Source of the DNA: Oceanicaulis sp052055585
GTDB lineage: Bacteria > Pseudomonadota > Alphaproteobacteria > Caulobacterales > Maricaulaceae
NCBI RefSeq assembly: GCF_052055585.1
Contig: NZ_CP170485.1
Span: 2,170,001-2,234,000, forward strand
DNA: 64,000 nucleotides
Direction of reading: 5' to 3'
This document shows positions 52,369 to 61,174 of the stretch, piece by piece. A program made the translations under genes and the position numbers. The notes under the pieces are model-generated. The model was not told where the DNA came from and made no database searches. It worked only from the letters and a program-made list of their open reading frames with translations. Within the stretch, counting starts at the first letter, position 1. Each line of letters begins with the position of its first letter.

Positions 52369-52925
52369 ATAAAGGTGTCCAGCTCGTCCTGCTGAGCGCA
52401 GGCGCGTTCAAGAAGATGCGCCACACTGACAAACACAAGCGCCACGAACAATGTGGTCAGATCATCCGACCCCAGTTCCAGCTGCAACTGACCGCCCTCG
52501 CCCGGCGCACACCAGGACAGGAAGGCGCTCAGCGCCGCCCCCTGCACCGGCGCCAGGATCGCCAGCGCCGTGACGGACCAGGCGAACACCTTGAAGCCCG
52601 AGAGCGCACGACGTGAAAAGGTGTGGCCATCGGAGGTGTGCCGGAAAAAGCTGCGCAAATTCAGAAGGCCATAGCTGGTGACCAGCGCCACAGGCATGCA
52701 GATCGCCATGCCGCCCAGACGAATGGGCAATTCCAGCCAGGACAGGTCCTGAGAACCACTGGCGCTGATGATCACGCTCTTGATGAAGTCCGGAAAGAGG
52801 AGCCAGCTCACGGTCTGAAACAGCGGAGCGATCGCCGCCCCGCCCAGACACACCCAGGCAAGGAAGGTTGCGAGCCCCGAACCTTTTACAGCCGGTGACT
52901 GAACAGAACTGGAAGCCTCGGACAT
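52365..52925 (-). CDS. DUF2975 membrane protein
   Basis: 186 residues with four hydrophobic segments at about 17-45, 70-90, 110-135 and 155-175. The DUF2975 pattern is seen: LRSFFRHTSDGHTFSRRALSGFKVFAWSVTALAILAPVQG (short phrases LNLRSFFRHT and GHTFSRRALSG are typical). The family always seems paired with a small XRE regulator; function unknown, perhaps a membrane sensor that tethers or controls the regulator. Upstream palindrome 52945-52963. Confidence 0.9.
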   Translation of the reverse strand: MSEASSSVQSPAVKGSGLATFLAWVCLGGAAIAPLFQTVSWLLFPDFIKSVIISASGSQDLSWLELPIRLGGMAICMPVALVTSYGLLNLRSFFRHTSDGHTFSRRALSGFKVFAWSVTALAILAPVQGAALSAFLSWCAPGEGGQLQLELGSDDLTTLFVALVFVSVAHLLERACAQQDELDTFI

Positions 52926-52944
52926 GGTCGCCTCGCCGTCTCGC

Positions 52945-52963
52945 GATAAAGTCTGACTTTATC
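52945..52963. promoter_or_regulatory. Operator-like palindrome before DUF2975-XRE operon
   Basis: GATAAAGT-CTG-ACTTTATC, perfect 8-bp arms, 19 bp before the DUF2975 start. The position over a promoter/ribosome region suits autoregulation by the XRE protein encoded in the operon. Confidence 0.65.
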
Positions 52964-53025
52964 TCCATAGCGCCGGTGGCGACCGGGGTGCAAGGCGCTT
53001 CTCAGCGCCTTGCACCGGCTGGGGA

Positions 53026-54963
53026 TCAACGCAGCGTCTGCTCGAACAGAGCCAGAGATCGGGTCAGAAGCGTATGGCGAGAACTGGCGAGGACCAGGAA
53101 ATGGGTTTCCTCCTCCAGCTGCACATAATCGAGATTATCCTGCCCGCGCATGGCCCGGTTGAGCGAGTCTGACGCCTCTATGGGCACCACGCTATCTTCT
53201 GTGCCGTGCATCAACAGGACCGGCATGGTCAGAGAGCGCGCATTGTTCAGAATGGACACGCGCTCGGCATCCTCCCGGCTGAACAGCAGATCACCCATAT
53301 ATTGTCCCCAGAAGTCATAGGCCAGGAAGTCGCCATACTGGCGCGCCTGCCCAAGTTCGCTTGAAGGGTGGGTAACCGGTGCGAAGGCGACCACGCACGC
53401 CACCTGATCGGGCGCCATGACCGCCGCGCGCAGAGCGGCGTATCCGCCATATGAGCCGCCTGCGACACAGAAGCCGCCATCACGCGCCCAGCCGGCATCA
53501 ATCAGGGACTGCGCGCCATCCAGGCTATCCTGAATCATCAGATCGCCGAACTCGCCATAACCGGCTTGCTTGAACTCCAGCCCATAGCCCGTCGATCCGC
53601 GGAAATTGGGCTGCAGCACCATATAGCCCTGAGCGGCATAGGCCTGCGCCCACCAGTCAAAGGCCACATAATCGCGCGCGGCCGGGCCGCCATGCGGCAT
53701 GACGATCAGCGGCAGAGGGCCGTCTTCCTCGGTCCAGCCAACCGGCGTGGTCAGCACGCCTTCAATTTCCAGCCCGTCAGACGCCTGATAATCAACATAG
53801 CGCCGTTCGGGCAATGTCACCCCGACCAGGCTCGGATAGCTGTCGCCTATTGGAGAGACACTGCCTTCAGACCGGACGTACAGATAATAGCTATCGGGCA
53901 CGCCAGCCGCCTGCGTTCTCAGCAACAGCCGGTCCCTGTCCATGCTGAAGTCTTCCAGAAGGACGTCTTCGCCCAGAGCCCGGGACAAGGATGAGATATC
54001 GTTGTGAAAGCCCTCATCCAGCAGAACCTGCACTTCGCGACCGTCCCGCTCGCCCCGGAAACCGATCAGAGTGCGGCTCCAGTCAAAGATCGGCGCGCGA
54101 ACCACATTCATCGTCAAGCCCTCAATATCGCTCAGCTCACCGGTATTGCGGTCCAGTCGATAATAGCCGCGGCTCTCTGCGGGGAAGTAGATCAGGAAGC
54201 CGGACTCATCCATGAAGCCCAGAATGCTGGGCGCATCACTGACGTGTTCGCCCTGATAGATCACAGCGCCGTTGCGGCCGGCCTCTCGAATTTCAAACTC
54301 GTGCGTGACGGAGTCGAAATAGACATTCGCGACCGTTTCGCCCTGAGCATCGATAACCCGCTCAAACACATCAGACTGATCAACCCGGCGCGCCCGGCCC
54401 GTCTCCAGATTCACCCGGAACAAGCCACTGTGAAACCCTTCGCCGCGGCTCAGGCGGCTGCCGGTCTGTTCCTGACCTTCAAACAGGAAGGTCGTCTCGA
54501 TCAGGATTGTTTCAGGGTCGGACAGATTGCGTGACGCCAGCCCGGTCGGGTTCAGACCGCCACGACCATCGCGCATCAGCAAGGTCGCCTCGCCCGAATG
54601 CATGTTCACAGAGATGGCGCGCGACATTTTCAGATCACGCAGGCCGCTGGCTGTCGTCAGTGTCTCATAGATCGACACATTGATGACCAGATAGTCCTCG
54701 GAGGCGAAATACACCCCGCTGAGCCAGGACCCTTCAGGCACAGGTATCGCGTGAGCCATAGCGTTGGCTTCAAGATCAAAGATGCAGATCGAGGCCTGGG
54801 TGCGAACGGTGCACTCGGCGGACATCCAGCGCCCTTCAGGGGACAGGTTGGGATTGGACATCTCAGGAAGTTGCGCGAAGTGCGTCACATCCTGCGCCAG
54901 AGCGGAAGCGCCAACGCACACGGAAAACAGCCCTGCTGCGAGGCTGACGATAAGTGTTTTCAT
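53026..54963 (-). CDS. S9-family prolyl oligopeptidase-like peptidase, exported
   Basis: 645 residues, signal peptide ending at ALAQ. N-terminal part (about 30-380) is a beta-propeller-like domain; C-terminal alpha/beta hydrolase has the catalytic Ser in GGSYGGYAAL (near residue 503), Asp in HGTEDSVVP (near 585) and His in EEETHFL (near 622). Hydrolyses short peptides at the C-side of Pro or other residues in the periplasm. Immediately upstream is an ATTCCCC/GGGGAAT hairpin (54991-55009), 28 bp before the start. Confidence 0.92.
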   Translation of the reverse strand: MKTLIVSLAAGLFSVCVGASALAQDVTHFAQLPEMSNPNLSPEGRWMSAECTVRTQASICIFDLEANAMAHAIPVPEGSWLSGVYFASEDYLVINVSIYETLTTASGLRDLKMSRAISVNMHSGEATLLMRDGRGGLNPTGLASRNLSDPETILIETTFLFEGQEQTGSRLSRGEGFHSGLFRVNLETGRARRVDQSDVFERVIDAQGETVANVYFDSVTHEFEIREAGRNGAVIYQGEHVSDAPSILGFMDESGFLIYFPAESRGYYRLDRNTGELSDIEGLTMNVVRAPIFDWSRTLIGFRGERDGREVQVLLDEGFHNDISSLSRALGEDVLLEDFSMDRDRLLLRTQAAGVPDSYYLYVRSEGSVSPIGDSYPSLVGVTLPERRYVDYQASDGLEIEGVLTTPVGWTEEDGPLPLIVMPHGGPAARDYVAFDWWAQAYAAQGYMVLQPNFRGSTGYGLEFKQAGYGEFGDLMIQDSLDGAQSLIDAGWARDGGFCVAGGSYGGYAALRAAVMAPDQVACVVAFAPVTHPSSELGQARQYGDFLAYDFWGQYMGDLLFSREDAERVSILNNARSLTMPVLLMHGTEDSVVPIEASDSLNRAMRGQDNLDYVQLEEETHFLVLASSRHTLLTRSLALFEQTLR

Positions 54964-54990
54964 GATTCCCCCTCAAGAATGTCCGTTAAC

Positions 54991-55009
54991 ATTCCCCAAA
55001 ACGGGGAAT
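54991..55009. promoter_or_regulatory. Palindrome upstream of the S9 peptidase gene
   Basis: ATTCCCC-AAAAC-GGGGAAT, 7-bp arms, 28 bp before the peptidase start at 54963. Candidate operator or leader hairpin. The rest of the 257 bp gap to carB holds no gene that I can support. Confidence 0.45.
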
Positions 55010-55220
55010 TTTCAAACCCCTTTTCCCCGCCAACCCTCATTTGTGCGTCTGTTCACCCTATGTGTGAGCAAGACCGCATTCAGGTCTCGCCAAGCGGTCG
55101 ATTCCGGTCTAAGCACGGGTTTCAGCGTACATCATCAGCGCCGCACGCCGCCTCCGCCCGCAAAGGGCACGTCCGAGGCTGCGTTTTCGCGCGCGCGTGC
55201 AAAACTCGAAGAGGCCGGCC

Positions 55221-58200
55221 ATGCCCAAACGCACAGACATCCAGTCCATCCTGATCATCGGTGCTGGACCTATCGTGATCGGTCAGGCCTGCGAGTTTGA
55301 CTATTCCGGCGTTCAGGCAGTGAAGGCGCTGAAAGAAGAAGGCTACCGGGTCATCCTGGTGAACTCGAACCCCGCCACGATCATGACGGACCCCGATCTC
55401 GCCGACGCCACCTATGTCGAGCCGATCACGCCTGAAATGGTCGCCAAGGTGATCGAGAAGGAACGCCCCGACGCGCTTCTGCCCACCATGGGCGGCCAGA
55501 CCGCGCTCAATTGTGCGCTCGAGCTCGACAAGCGCGGCGTGCTGGACCTGTTCAATGTGGAGATGATCGGCGCGAAAGCGGACGTTATCGACAAGGCGGA
55601 GAACCGCGAACGCTTCCGTAACGCCATGGATTCCATCGGCCTTGAAAGCCCCAAATCGCGCACCGTGCACACCATGGCCGAAGCCGAAGTGGTGCTCGAG
55701 GAGCTGGGCCTGCCGGCTGTGATCCGCCCCTCCTTCACCATGGGCGGCACGGGCGGCGGCATCGCCTATAACGTTGAAGAGTTCCGCGAGATCGTCACCT
55801 CTGGCCTTTACAACTCGCCGGTCACCGAAGTGCTGATCGAGGAAAGCGTTCTGGGCTGGAAAGAGTACGAGATGGAAGTGGTTCGCGACAAAGCGGACAA
55901 CTGCATCATCATCTGCTCGATCGAAAACATTGACCCGATGGGCGTGCACACGGGCGACTCCATCACCGTCGCCCCCGCCCTGACCCTGACCGACAAGGAA
56001 TACCAGCGCATGCGCTCGGCCTCGATCGCCGTGCTGCGCGAGATCGGCGTGGAGACCGGCGGTTCGAACGTGCAGTTCGCCGTGAACCCGGCTGACGGCC
56101 GCATGGTCGTCATCGAGATGAACCCGCGCGTGTCGCGTTCCTCGGCGCTGGCGTCCAAGGCCACCGGCTTCCCGATCGCCAAGGTCGCCGCCAAGCTGGC
56201 CGTGGGCTACACGCTTGATGAGATCGACAATGACATCACCGGCGGCGCGACCCCGGCGAGCTTTGAGCCGACCATCGACTATGTGGTCACCAAGATCCCG
56301 CGGTTTGCCTTCGAGAAATATCCGGGCGCCCAGGCGACCCTGACCACCTCGATGAAATCTGTCGGTGAAGCCATGGCCATGGGCCGCAGCTTCTCTGAAA
56401 GCGTGCAGAAAGCCCTGCGCAGCCTTGAAACCGGCCTGTCCGGCTTTGACGAGATCGCGATTGACGGCCTTGACCAGGCCGAAGACGAATCCGCCCGTCA
56501 TCAGGCCGTGCTGGCCGCCCTGTCCCGTCCCACGCCGGATCGCTTGCTGGTGATCGCCCAGGCGCTGCGGGAAGGGCTGAGCGTCGAGCAGATCCACGCC
56601 GCCTGTTCATACGAGCCCTGGTTCCTGCGTCAGATCGAAGTCATCGTGCACGCCGAGGACCAGGTGCGCATGCTGGGTCTGCCCGAAAATGGCGACGAAC
56701 TGCTGAAGCTCAAATCCATGGGCTTCTCCGACAAACGCCTCGCCACGCTCGCCAAGATCGAAGAAGCCGGCGTGAAGGCCCTGCGCAAGCAATACGGCGT
56801 GCGTCCGGTCTACAAACGCGTGGATACCTGCGCGGCCGAATTCTCCGCCCCCACCCCCTACATGTACTCCTCCTATGAGCGTGGCGGGGAGTGCGAGAGC
56901 CAGCCCACCGGGCGCAAGAAGGCGATCATACTGGGCGGCGGCCCGAACCGGATCGGCCAGGGCATCGAGTTTGACTATTGCTGCTGTCACGCGGCCTACG
57001 CCTTCGCCGAGATGGGCATTGAATCCATCATGGTGAACTGCAACCCCGAAACCGTCTCTACCGACTATGACACCGCGGACCGGCTCTATTTCGAACCGCT
57101 GACGGCCGAAGACGTGCTTGAGCTGATCGAGACCGAGATGCAGTCGGGCGAGCTTCTGGGCGTGGTGGTGCAGTATGGCGGCCAGACCCCGCTGAAGCTG
57201 GCGCCGGAGCTGGAGGCGGCGGGCGTGCCGATCCTCGGCACCGCGCCGGACGCCATCGACCTTGCCGAAGACCGCGAGCGCTTCAAGGCGCTGCTGGATG
57301 ATCTGAAGCTGAAACAGCCCCCGAACGCCATCGCCCATAACGAGGCGGAAGCGCGAGAGATGGCCGAAGAGCTCGGCTTCCCGCTGGTGCTGCGTCCCTC
57401 TCACGTTCTGGGCGGTCGCGGCATGGAGATCGTGCGCGATATCGAGAGCTTCAGCCGCTATATCCGCGAAGCCGTCCACGTGTCTGGCAAGGCGCCGCTG
57501 CTGCTGGACCGCTATCTGTCTGACGCGTCCGAAGTGGATGTGGACGCGGTCTGTGATGGCGAGAATGTCTGGATCTCCGGCATCATGGAGCACATCGAGG
57601 AAGCCGGCGTGCACTCGGGCGACAGCGCCTGCTCCCTGCCGCCGCACTCTTTGTCCGATCAGACCGTCAGCGAGCTGCGCCGCCAGACCAAGGCGCTCGC
57701 CAAGGCGATCAACGTCAAGGGCCTGATGAATGTGCAATACGCGGTCAAGGACGGCGTGGTGTATCTGATCGAGGTCAATCCGCGCGCCAGCCGGACCGTG
57801 CCCTTCGTGGCCAAGACCATCGGCGCCCCGGTCGCCAAGATCGCCGCCAAGGTGATGGCCGGCGCCAAGCTGACCGAGTTTGACACCCCGTCCATGCCGA
57901 CCCGCCATATCGCGGTGAAGGAAGCGGTGATGCCCTTCTCGCGTTTCCCGGGCGTTGACCCGATTCTCGGCCCGGAAATGCGCTCCACCGGCGAGGTGAT
58001 GGGCATTGACGAGCGCTTTGAAGCGGCTTTCGCCAAGGCCGAACTGGGCGCGGGCGTGAACCTGCCGAAATCAGGCACGGTGTTCATTTCGCTCAAGGAA
58101 TCCGACAAGGCGATGATGATTGAATCCTGTCACCGCCTGACGTCTCTGGGCTTCAAGATCCTCGCCACCACCGGCACAGCCAAGACGCTTGAAGAGTCTG

Positions 58201-58481
58201 GCGTTGCGGTTCAGCGCATCAACAAGGTCTTCGAAGGTCGCCCGCATATCGTGGATGCGATCAAGAACGGCGAAGTCCAGCTGGTGTTCAACACCACCGA
58301 GGGCCAGCGCTCGATGATCGACAGCTATTCCATCCGCCGTACGGCTCTGGAAATGAAGGTTCCGTGCTATACGACGGCCTCCGCATCGCGCGCCGCAGTG
58401 AAGTCAATTGCGGCGATTGATGCAGGCCAGCTTGAACCGCGCTCGTTGCAATCTTATCGTAATGGGCCATCTGGCGGCTGA
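55221..58481 (+). CDS. carB: Carbamoyl-phosphate synthase large subunit
   Basis: 1086 residues from ATG 55221; upstream ATG 55197 adds eight unconserved residues. Two homologous ATP-grasp halves: IIGAGPIVIGQACEFDYSG, RPSFTMGGTGGGIAYN, VIEMNPRVSRSSALASKATG in the first, AIILGGGPNRIGQGIEFDYCCCH, RPSHVLGGRGMEIV and IEVNPRASRTVPFV in the second, then the C-terminal allosteric MGS domain (KEILATTGTAKTLEESGV-like). Makes carbamoyl phosphate with CarA. Followed 47 bp later by greA. Confidence 0.97.
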   Translation: MPKRTDIQSILIIGAGPIVIGQACEFDYSGVQAVKALKEEGYRVILVNSNPATIMTDPDLADATYVEPITPEMVAKVIEKERPDALLPTMGGQTALNCALELDKRGVLDLFNVEMIGAKADVIDKAENRERFRNAMDSIGLESPKSRTVHTMAEAEVVLEELGLPAVIRPSFTMGGTGGGIAYNVEEFREIVTSGLYNSPVTEVLIEESVLGWKEYEMEVVRDKADNCIIICSIENIDPMGVHTGDSITVAPALTLTDKEYQRMRSASIAVLREIGVETGGSNVQFAVNPADGRMVVIEMNPRVSRSSALASKATGFPIAKVAAKLAVGYTLDEIDNDITGGATPASFEPTIDYVVTKIPRFAFEKYPGAQATLTTSMKSVGEAMAMGRSFSESVQKALRSLETGLSGFDEIAIDGLDQAEDESARHQAVLAALSRPTPDRLLVIAQALREGLSVEQIHAACSYEPWFLRQIEVIVHAEDQVRMLGLPENGDELLKLKSMGFSDKRLATLAKIEEAGVKALRKQYGVRPVYKRVDTCAAEFSAPTPYMYSSYERGGECESQPTGRKKAIILGGGPNRIGQGIEFDYCCCHAAYAFAEMGIESIMVNCNPETVSTDYDTADRLYFEPLTAEDVLELIETEMQSGELLGVVVQYGGQTPLKLAPELEAAGVPILGTAPDAIDLAEDRERFKALLDDLKLKQPPNAIAHNEAEAREMAEELGFPLVLRPSHVLGGRGMEIVRDIESFSRYIREAVHVSGKAPLLLDRYLSDASEVDVDAVCDGENVWISGIMEHIEEAGVHSGDSACSLPPHSLSDQTVSELRRQTKALAKAINVKGLMNVQYAVKDGVVYLIEVNPRASRTVPFVAKTIGAPVAKIAAKVMAGAKLTEFDTPSMPTRHIAVKEAVMPFSRFPGVDPILGPEMRSTGEVMGIDERFEAAFAKAELGAGVNLPKSGTVFISLKESDKAMMIESCHRLTSLGFKILATTGTAKTLEESGVAVQRINKVFEGRPHIVDAIKNGEVQLVFNTTEGQRSMIDSYSIRRTALEMKVPCYTTASASRAAVKSIAAIDAGQLEPRSLQSYRNGPSGG

Positions 58482-58528
58482 GAGTAGTTGTCAGTACGTC
58501 AGAGCACTGTTCACGAGACCGGACATTC

Positions 58529-59002
58529 ATGCAAAAAATTCCGATGACCGCCGAGGGCCATAAAGCGCTCGACGAAGAACTCAGGCACCTCAAGAGCGTG
58601 GAACGGCCCGCCGTGATCGCCGCGATTTCAGAAGCGCGCGAACATGGCGACCTGTCCGAGAACGCCGAGTATCATGCTGCGAAAGAGCGGCAGGGCTGGA
58701 TCGAAGGCCGCGTGCAGGAGCTTGAGGACAAGATTGCACGCGCCCAGGTGATCGACGTCTCCAAGATGTCGGGCAGTCAGGTGAAGTTCGGCGCCACGGT
58801 CACCGTGGTCGACGAGGACACCGATCAGGAAAGCACCTACAAGATCGTCGGCGATGACGAGGCCGATGTGAAATCGGGCAAGATCTCGCTCTCTTCCCCC
58901 ATCGCTCGCGCGATGATCAACAAGGAAGAAGGCGATGTGGTCGAGGTGAACGCACCCGGCGGCGTCAAAAGCTACGAAATCCTCAAGGTCGAGTGGAAAT
59001 AG
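58529..59002 (+). CDS. greA: Transcription elongation factor GreA
   Basis: 157 residues, normal length. N-terminal coiled coil of the GreA type: MTAEGHKALDEELRHLKSVERPAVIAAISEAREHGDLSENAEYHAAKERQ (quoted in part; the tip acidic residues DLSENAEY are present) and C-terminal FKBP-like domain KFGATVTVVDEDT and SPIARAMINKEEGD. It rescues backtracked RNA polymerase by stimulating transcript cleavage. 47 bp after carB in the same direction; ends at a GC-rich hairpin. Confidence 0.97.
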   Translation: MQKIPMTAEGHKALDEELRHLKSVERPAVIAAISEAREHGDLSENAEYHAAKERQGWIEGRVQELEDKIARAQVIDVSKMSGSQVKFGATVTVVDEDTDQESTYKIVGDDEADVKSGKISLSSPIARAMINKEEGDVVEVNAPGGVKSYEILKVEWK

Positions 59003-59030
59003 GCTCGGGCTCAAGGCTCTGAACGACAAG

Positions 59031-59055
59031 ACGGCCGGCGCGATGCGCCGGCCGT
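59031..59055. terminator. GC-rich hairpin between greA and the M56 gene
   Basis: ACGGCCGGCGC-GAT-GCGCCGGCCGT, 11-bp perfect stem, 28 bp after the greA stop and 25 bp before the end of the convergent M56 gene. Only a weak T-run (AAGTTTA). It may terminate both transcripts. Confidence 0.7.
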
Positions 59056-59080
59056 AAGTTTATCCGAGACTTGGGAACGA

Positions 59081-60658
59081 TCAGTTCTCGGGAAACAAGG
59101 CCTCGCGGATTTCACGCATGGCGCGGGCGTCGTCTTCGCGACCGGTCTCCTGATAGAGATATTCCAGAAGCAGTAGCGTGGCCTGCTCTTCGCCATCCTG
59201 AACCCGCCTCGTGTATTCGGCGTATGGCAGTGCAGCCTCGTAATCTTCCATCTGCAGATAGGCTTGCGCGACTGTCTTGCTCAAATGGCCTGACATCGGG
59301 AAATCATACTGAAGCAAACGATCCAACGAACGACGCATAGCGTCATAGTTTTCCAGAACAAGGTTGAGCTGGAAAATCGCCGTTTCGACGCTGTAGCGCT
59401 CTTCCTCATTGGCCCCGCCGCTGGCGAGCGCCGCCTCGAACGCCTCGATAGAGCCGGACATGTCATCAAGCTCGAACAATGCCCGCGCCCTGAGCTGCGC
59501 GATGACAAATTGCTCATAGGGTGAGGTCGGTGAAATGCCGTCCAGGATCGCCAGCACCCGCTGATGATCGCCGGCCCGGGCCGCGTCCTGCGCCGCCAGC
59601 ACTTGCTCACCGACCGCCTCTGTCAGGACACGACCTTGCGTGATCTGCACGGTGTCCTGCCCGCTCAGCACCATCGCCAGCGCCGCAGACGGAGCGCCCG
59701 CCAGCACGATCGCAGCGCCCGCAATCAGAGCCAGATAAGCGCGCGGCTTCTGGCCGGTATGGGTGAGGGCTGCCTGAACGCGGCGACGACGCAGGCGGTC
59801 AAGGTCGGTCAGAAAGCCCGTCGCAACAGCCGGCATGGGCGCGAGACCTGCAATCGCCTCGGCATAGTGATAGCGATGCTCGGGGCCCATGGCGTCCAGC
59901 ACATCCGCATCACACGCCAGCTCCCGCGCGGCGGCCAGGCGACGCTCTATGGCGCGATAGACCGGGTTGAACCACATCAGGGCGGTCAGCGCTTCACCGA
60001 TGAGCCGGTCGCGTTCATCGCCGCGCTTGATATGCATCAACTCGTGGGCAATCGCGGCTTCGGCGTCATCGCGCATTCCCAGCGTATCCGGCGCCAGGAT
60101 CACCGGCCTGAAGCCCACCACGAAGGGCGAGATCACCGCATCCACCACCCGAACCGGGGCACAGGCCTGCGGCAAGCCGAGGCGTGTGCGCCAACGCTGG
60201 GCGAGTTCTGACAAGCGTCCATTTTCGGTAACCGAGGCCCGCATCAGAGTGCGGATCTGGCTGCGCTGGAACAGGCCCCGGGCGGCCATGACAACGAGCC
60301 CCGCCAGATAAAGCGCTGCGATCAACGACAAGAGCCCGGCCGGAATGGAAGCCTTGCTCAGCTCCGCAAACTCGAGAACCGGCTGGAGCAGAGGCGCGGC
60401 GACGGGAACGGGCACGGTTCCTGCCGCACCAGACCCGATCGTGACCGTCGTAGCTGGCTCGGCGACCTCGAGATGAGGCAGAAAGCCTGCTCCCAGCACC
60501 AGAAGGACCGGAGCAAAGGCGGCGAACCGGGCGGCCTGCCACAGGCGCACGCCCAGACGCGGGGACAAATGCGGCTCCAGCGCACGGGCTGCGAGCCAGG
60601 CGGACAAGGCGGCGGGAATACACGCCGCACTCGTCCAGATCAGATCGATAAGGGTCAT
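59081..60658 (-). CDS. M56-family (BlaR1/MecR1-like) peptidase with TPR-like C-terminus
   Basis: 525 residues. Membrane helices near 1-25, 48-62, 107-130 and 310-330; zinc site HELMH (205-209) with the third ligand in the ARELACDADVL segment (Glu246), and a typical KRGDERD after the motif. So the cytoplasmic protease part of BlaR1/MecR1 is intact. The outer C-terminal part (about 345-525) is not a penicillin-binding domain but a helical repeat region rich in A-x-A/AL patterns (EAFEAALASGG, AQAYLQMEDYEAALPYAEY), TPR-like. Overlaps the BlaI-type gene by 4 bp. No beta-lactamase is nearby. Confidence 0.88.
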   Translation of the reverse strand: MTLIDLIWTSAACIPAALSAWLAARALEPHLSPRLGVRLWQAARFAAFAPVLLVLGAGFLPHLEVAEPATTVTIGSGAAGTVPVPVAAPLLQPVLEFAELSKASIPAGLLSLIAALYLAGLVVMAARGLFQRSQIRTLMRASVTENGRLSELAQRWRTRLGLPQACAPVRVVDAVISPFVVGFRPVILAPDTLGMRDDAEAAIAHELMHIKRGDERDRLIGEALTALMWFNPVYRAIERRLAAARELACDADVLDAMGPEHRYHYAEAIAGLAPMPAVATGFLTDLDRLRRRRVQAALTHTGQKPRAYLALIAGAAIVLAGAPSAALAMVLSGQDTVQITQGRVLTEAVGEQVLAAQDAARAGDHQRVLAILDGISPTSPYEQFVIAQLRARALFELDDMSGSIEAFEAALASGGANEEERYSVETAIFQLNLVLENYDAMRRSLDRLLQYDFPMSGHLSKTVAQAYLQMEDYEAALPYAEYTRRVQDGEEQATLLLLEYLYQETGREDDARAMREIREALFPEN

Positions 60659-61065
60659 TGTCCGGCCTCCTCAGCTTTATCTTTGTCAGACGCACCGCCG
60701 GCCCCGGCTTTCAGCAGGGCGTCGAGCTCGGCGCGTTCGGCGTCATCCAGCAGGCGGCTGCCTGCAAATGCTGATGCTGGCAGAGCGCTCGGATCGGTTT
60801 CCAGCACCCGGGCCGTAAAGCTGCGCACCAGGCGCGAGATCAGGTCGACCTTGCGATCCACAGCGGCGAACACGGCAAGGCCATGAACGCTGTCCTTGGT
60901 AAGGAGCCCCTTGTCGACCATGCGCTGAATGACCGTACGGGTCGTAGAATAGGACCAGCCCTGGGCTTCGCCGATCCGGTCATGGATTTCACGCGCACTG
61001 AGCCGGTTTGAGGACCAGAGCGTCTTGAGCACTTCCAGTTCACTGGGATTGGGTTCGGTCGCCAT
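60655..61065 (-). CDS. BlaI/MecI/CopY-family repressor
   Basis: 136 residues from ATG 61065 (GGAGG 7 bp upstream). N-terminal winged helix: LEVLKTLWSSNRLSAREIHDRIGEAQGWSYSTTRTVIQRMVDKGLL (short forms LEVLKTLW and YSTTRTVIQRMVDKG are characteristic), then DRKVDLISRLVRSFTARVL dimer region and a Lys/Glu-rich tail. Repressors of this type are cut or inactivated via an M56 peptidase. The next gene is that peptidase, with a 4-bp overlap. It likely binds the boxes at 61088-61117. Confidence 0.92.
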   Translation of the reverse strand: MATEPNPSELEVLKTLWSSNRLSAREIHDRIGEAQGWSYSTTRTVIQRMVDKGLLTKDSVHGLAVFAAVDRKVDLISRLVRSFTARVLETDPSALPASAFAGSRLLDDAERAELDALLKAGAGGASDKDKAEEAGQ

Positions 61066-61087
61066 GTGATACCTCCCTTGATTGCGT

Positions 61088-61117
61088 TACAAGTGTCGCA
61101 CGATTCCGACAAACGTC
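61088..61117. promoter_or_regulatory. BlaI-type operator boxes
   Basis: TACA-AG-TGTC (61088-61097) is one base off the BlaI/MecI/CopY core TACA-N2-TGTA; a weaker palindrome GAC-AAAC-GTC follows at 61108-61117, centre-to-centre 20 bp. They lie 22-52 bp upstream of the repressor start, over its promoter region, and could also affect the divergent ELM1 gene. Confidence 0.55.
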
Positions 61118-61174
61118 AACACACAATCGTTCGAACCGCCCTTCGCGCTTGACGCTGAAGGCATTCCGATCACG

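Noticed and set aside
56607..57908. 433-codon minus-strand frame opposite carB, and another at 55122-56597
   Set aside because: Both lie inside carB, which is beyond doubt; compositional artefacts.
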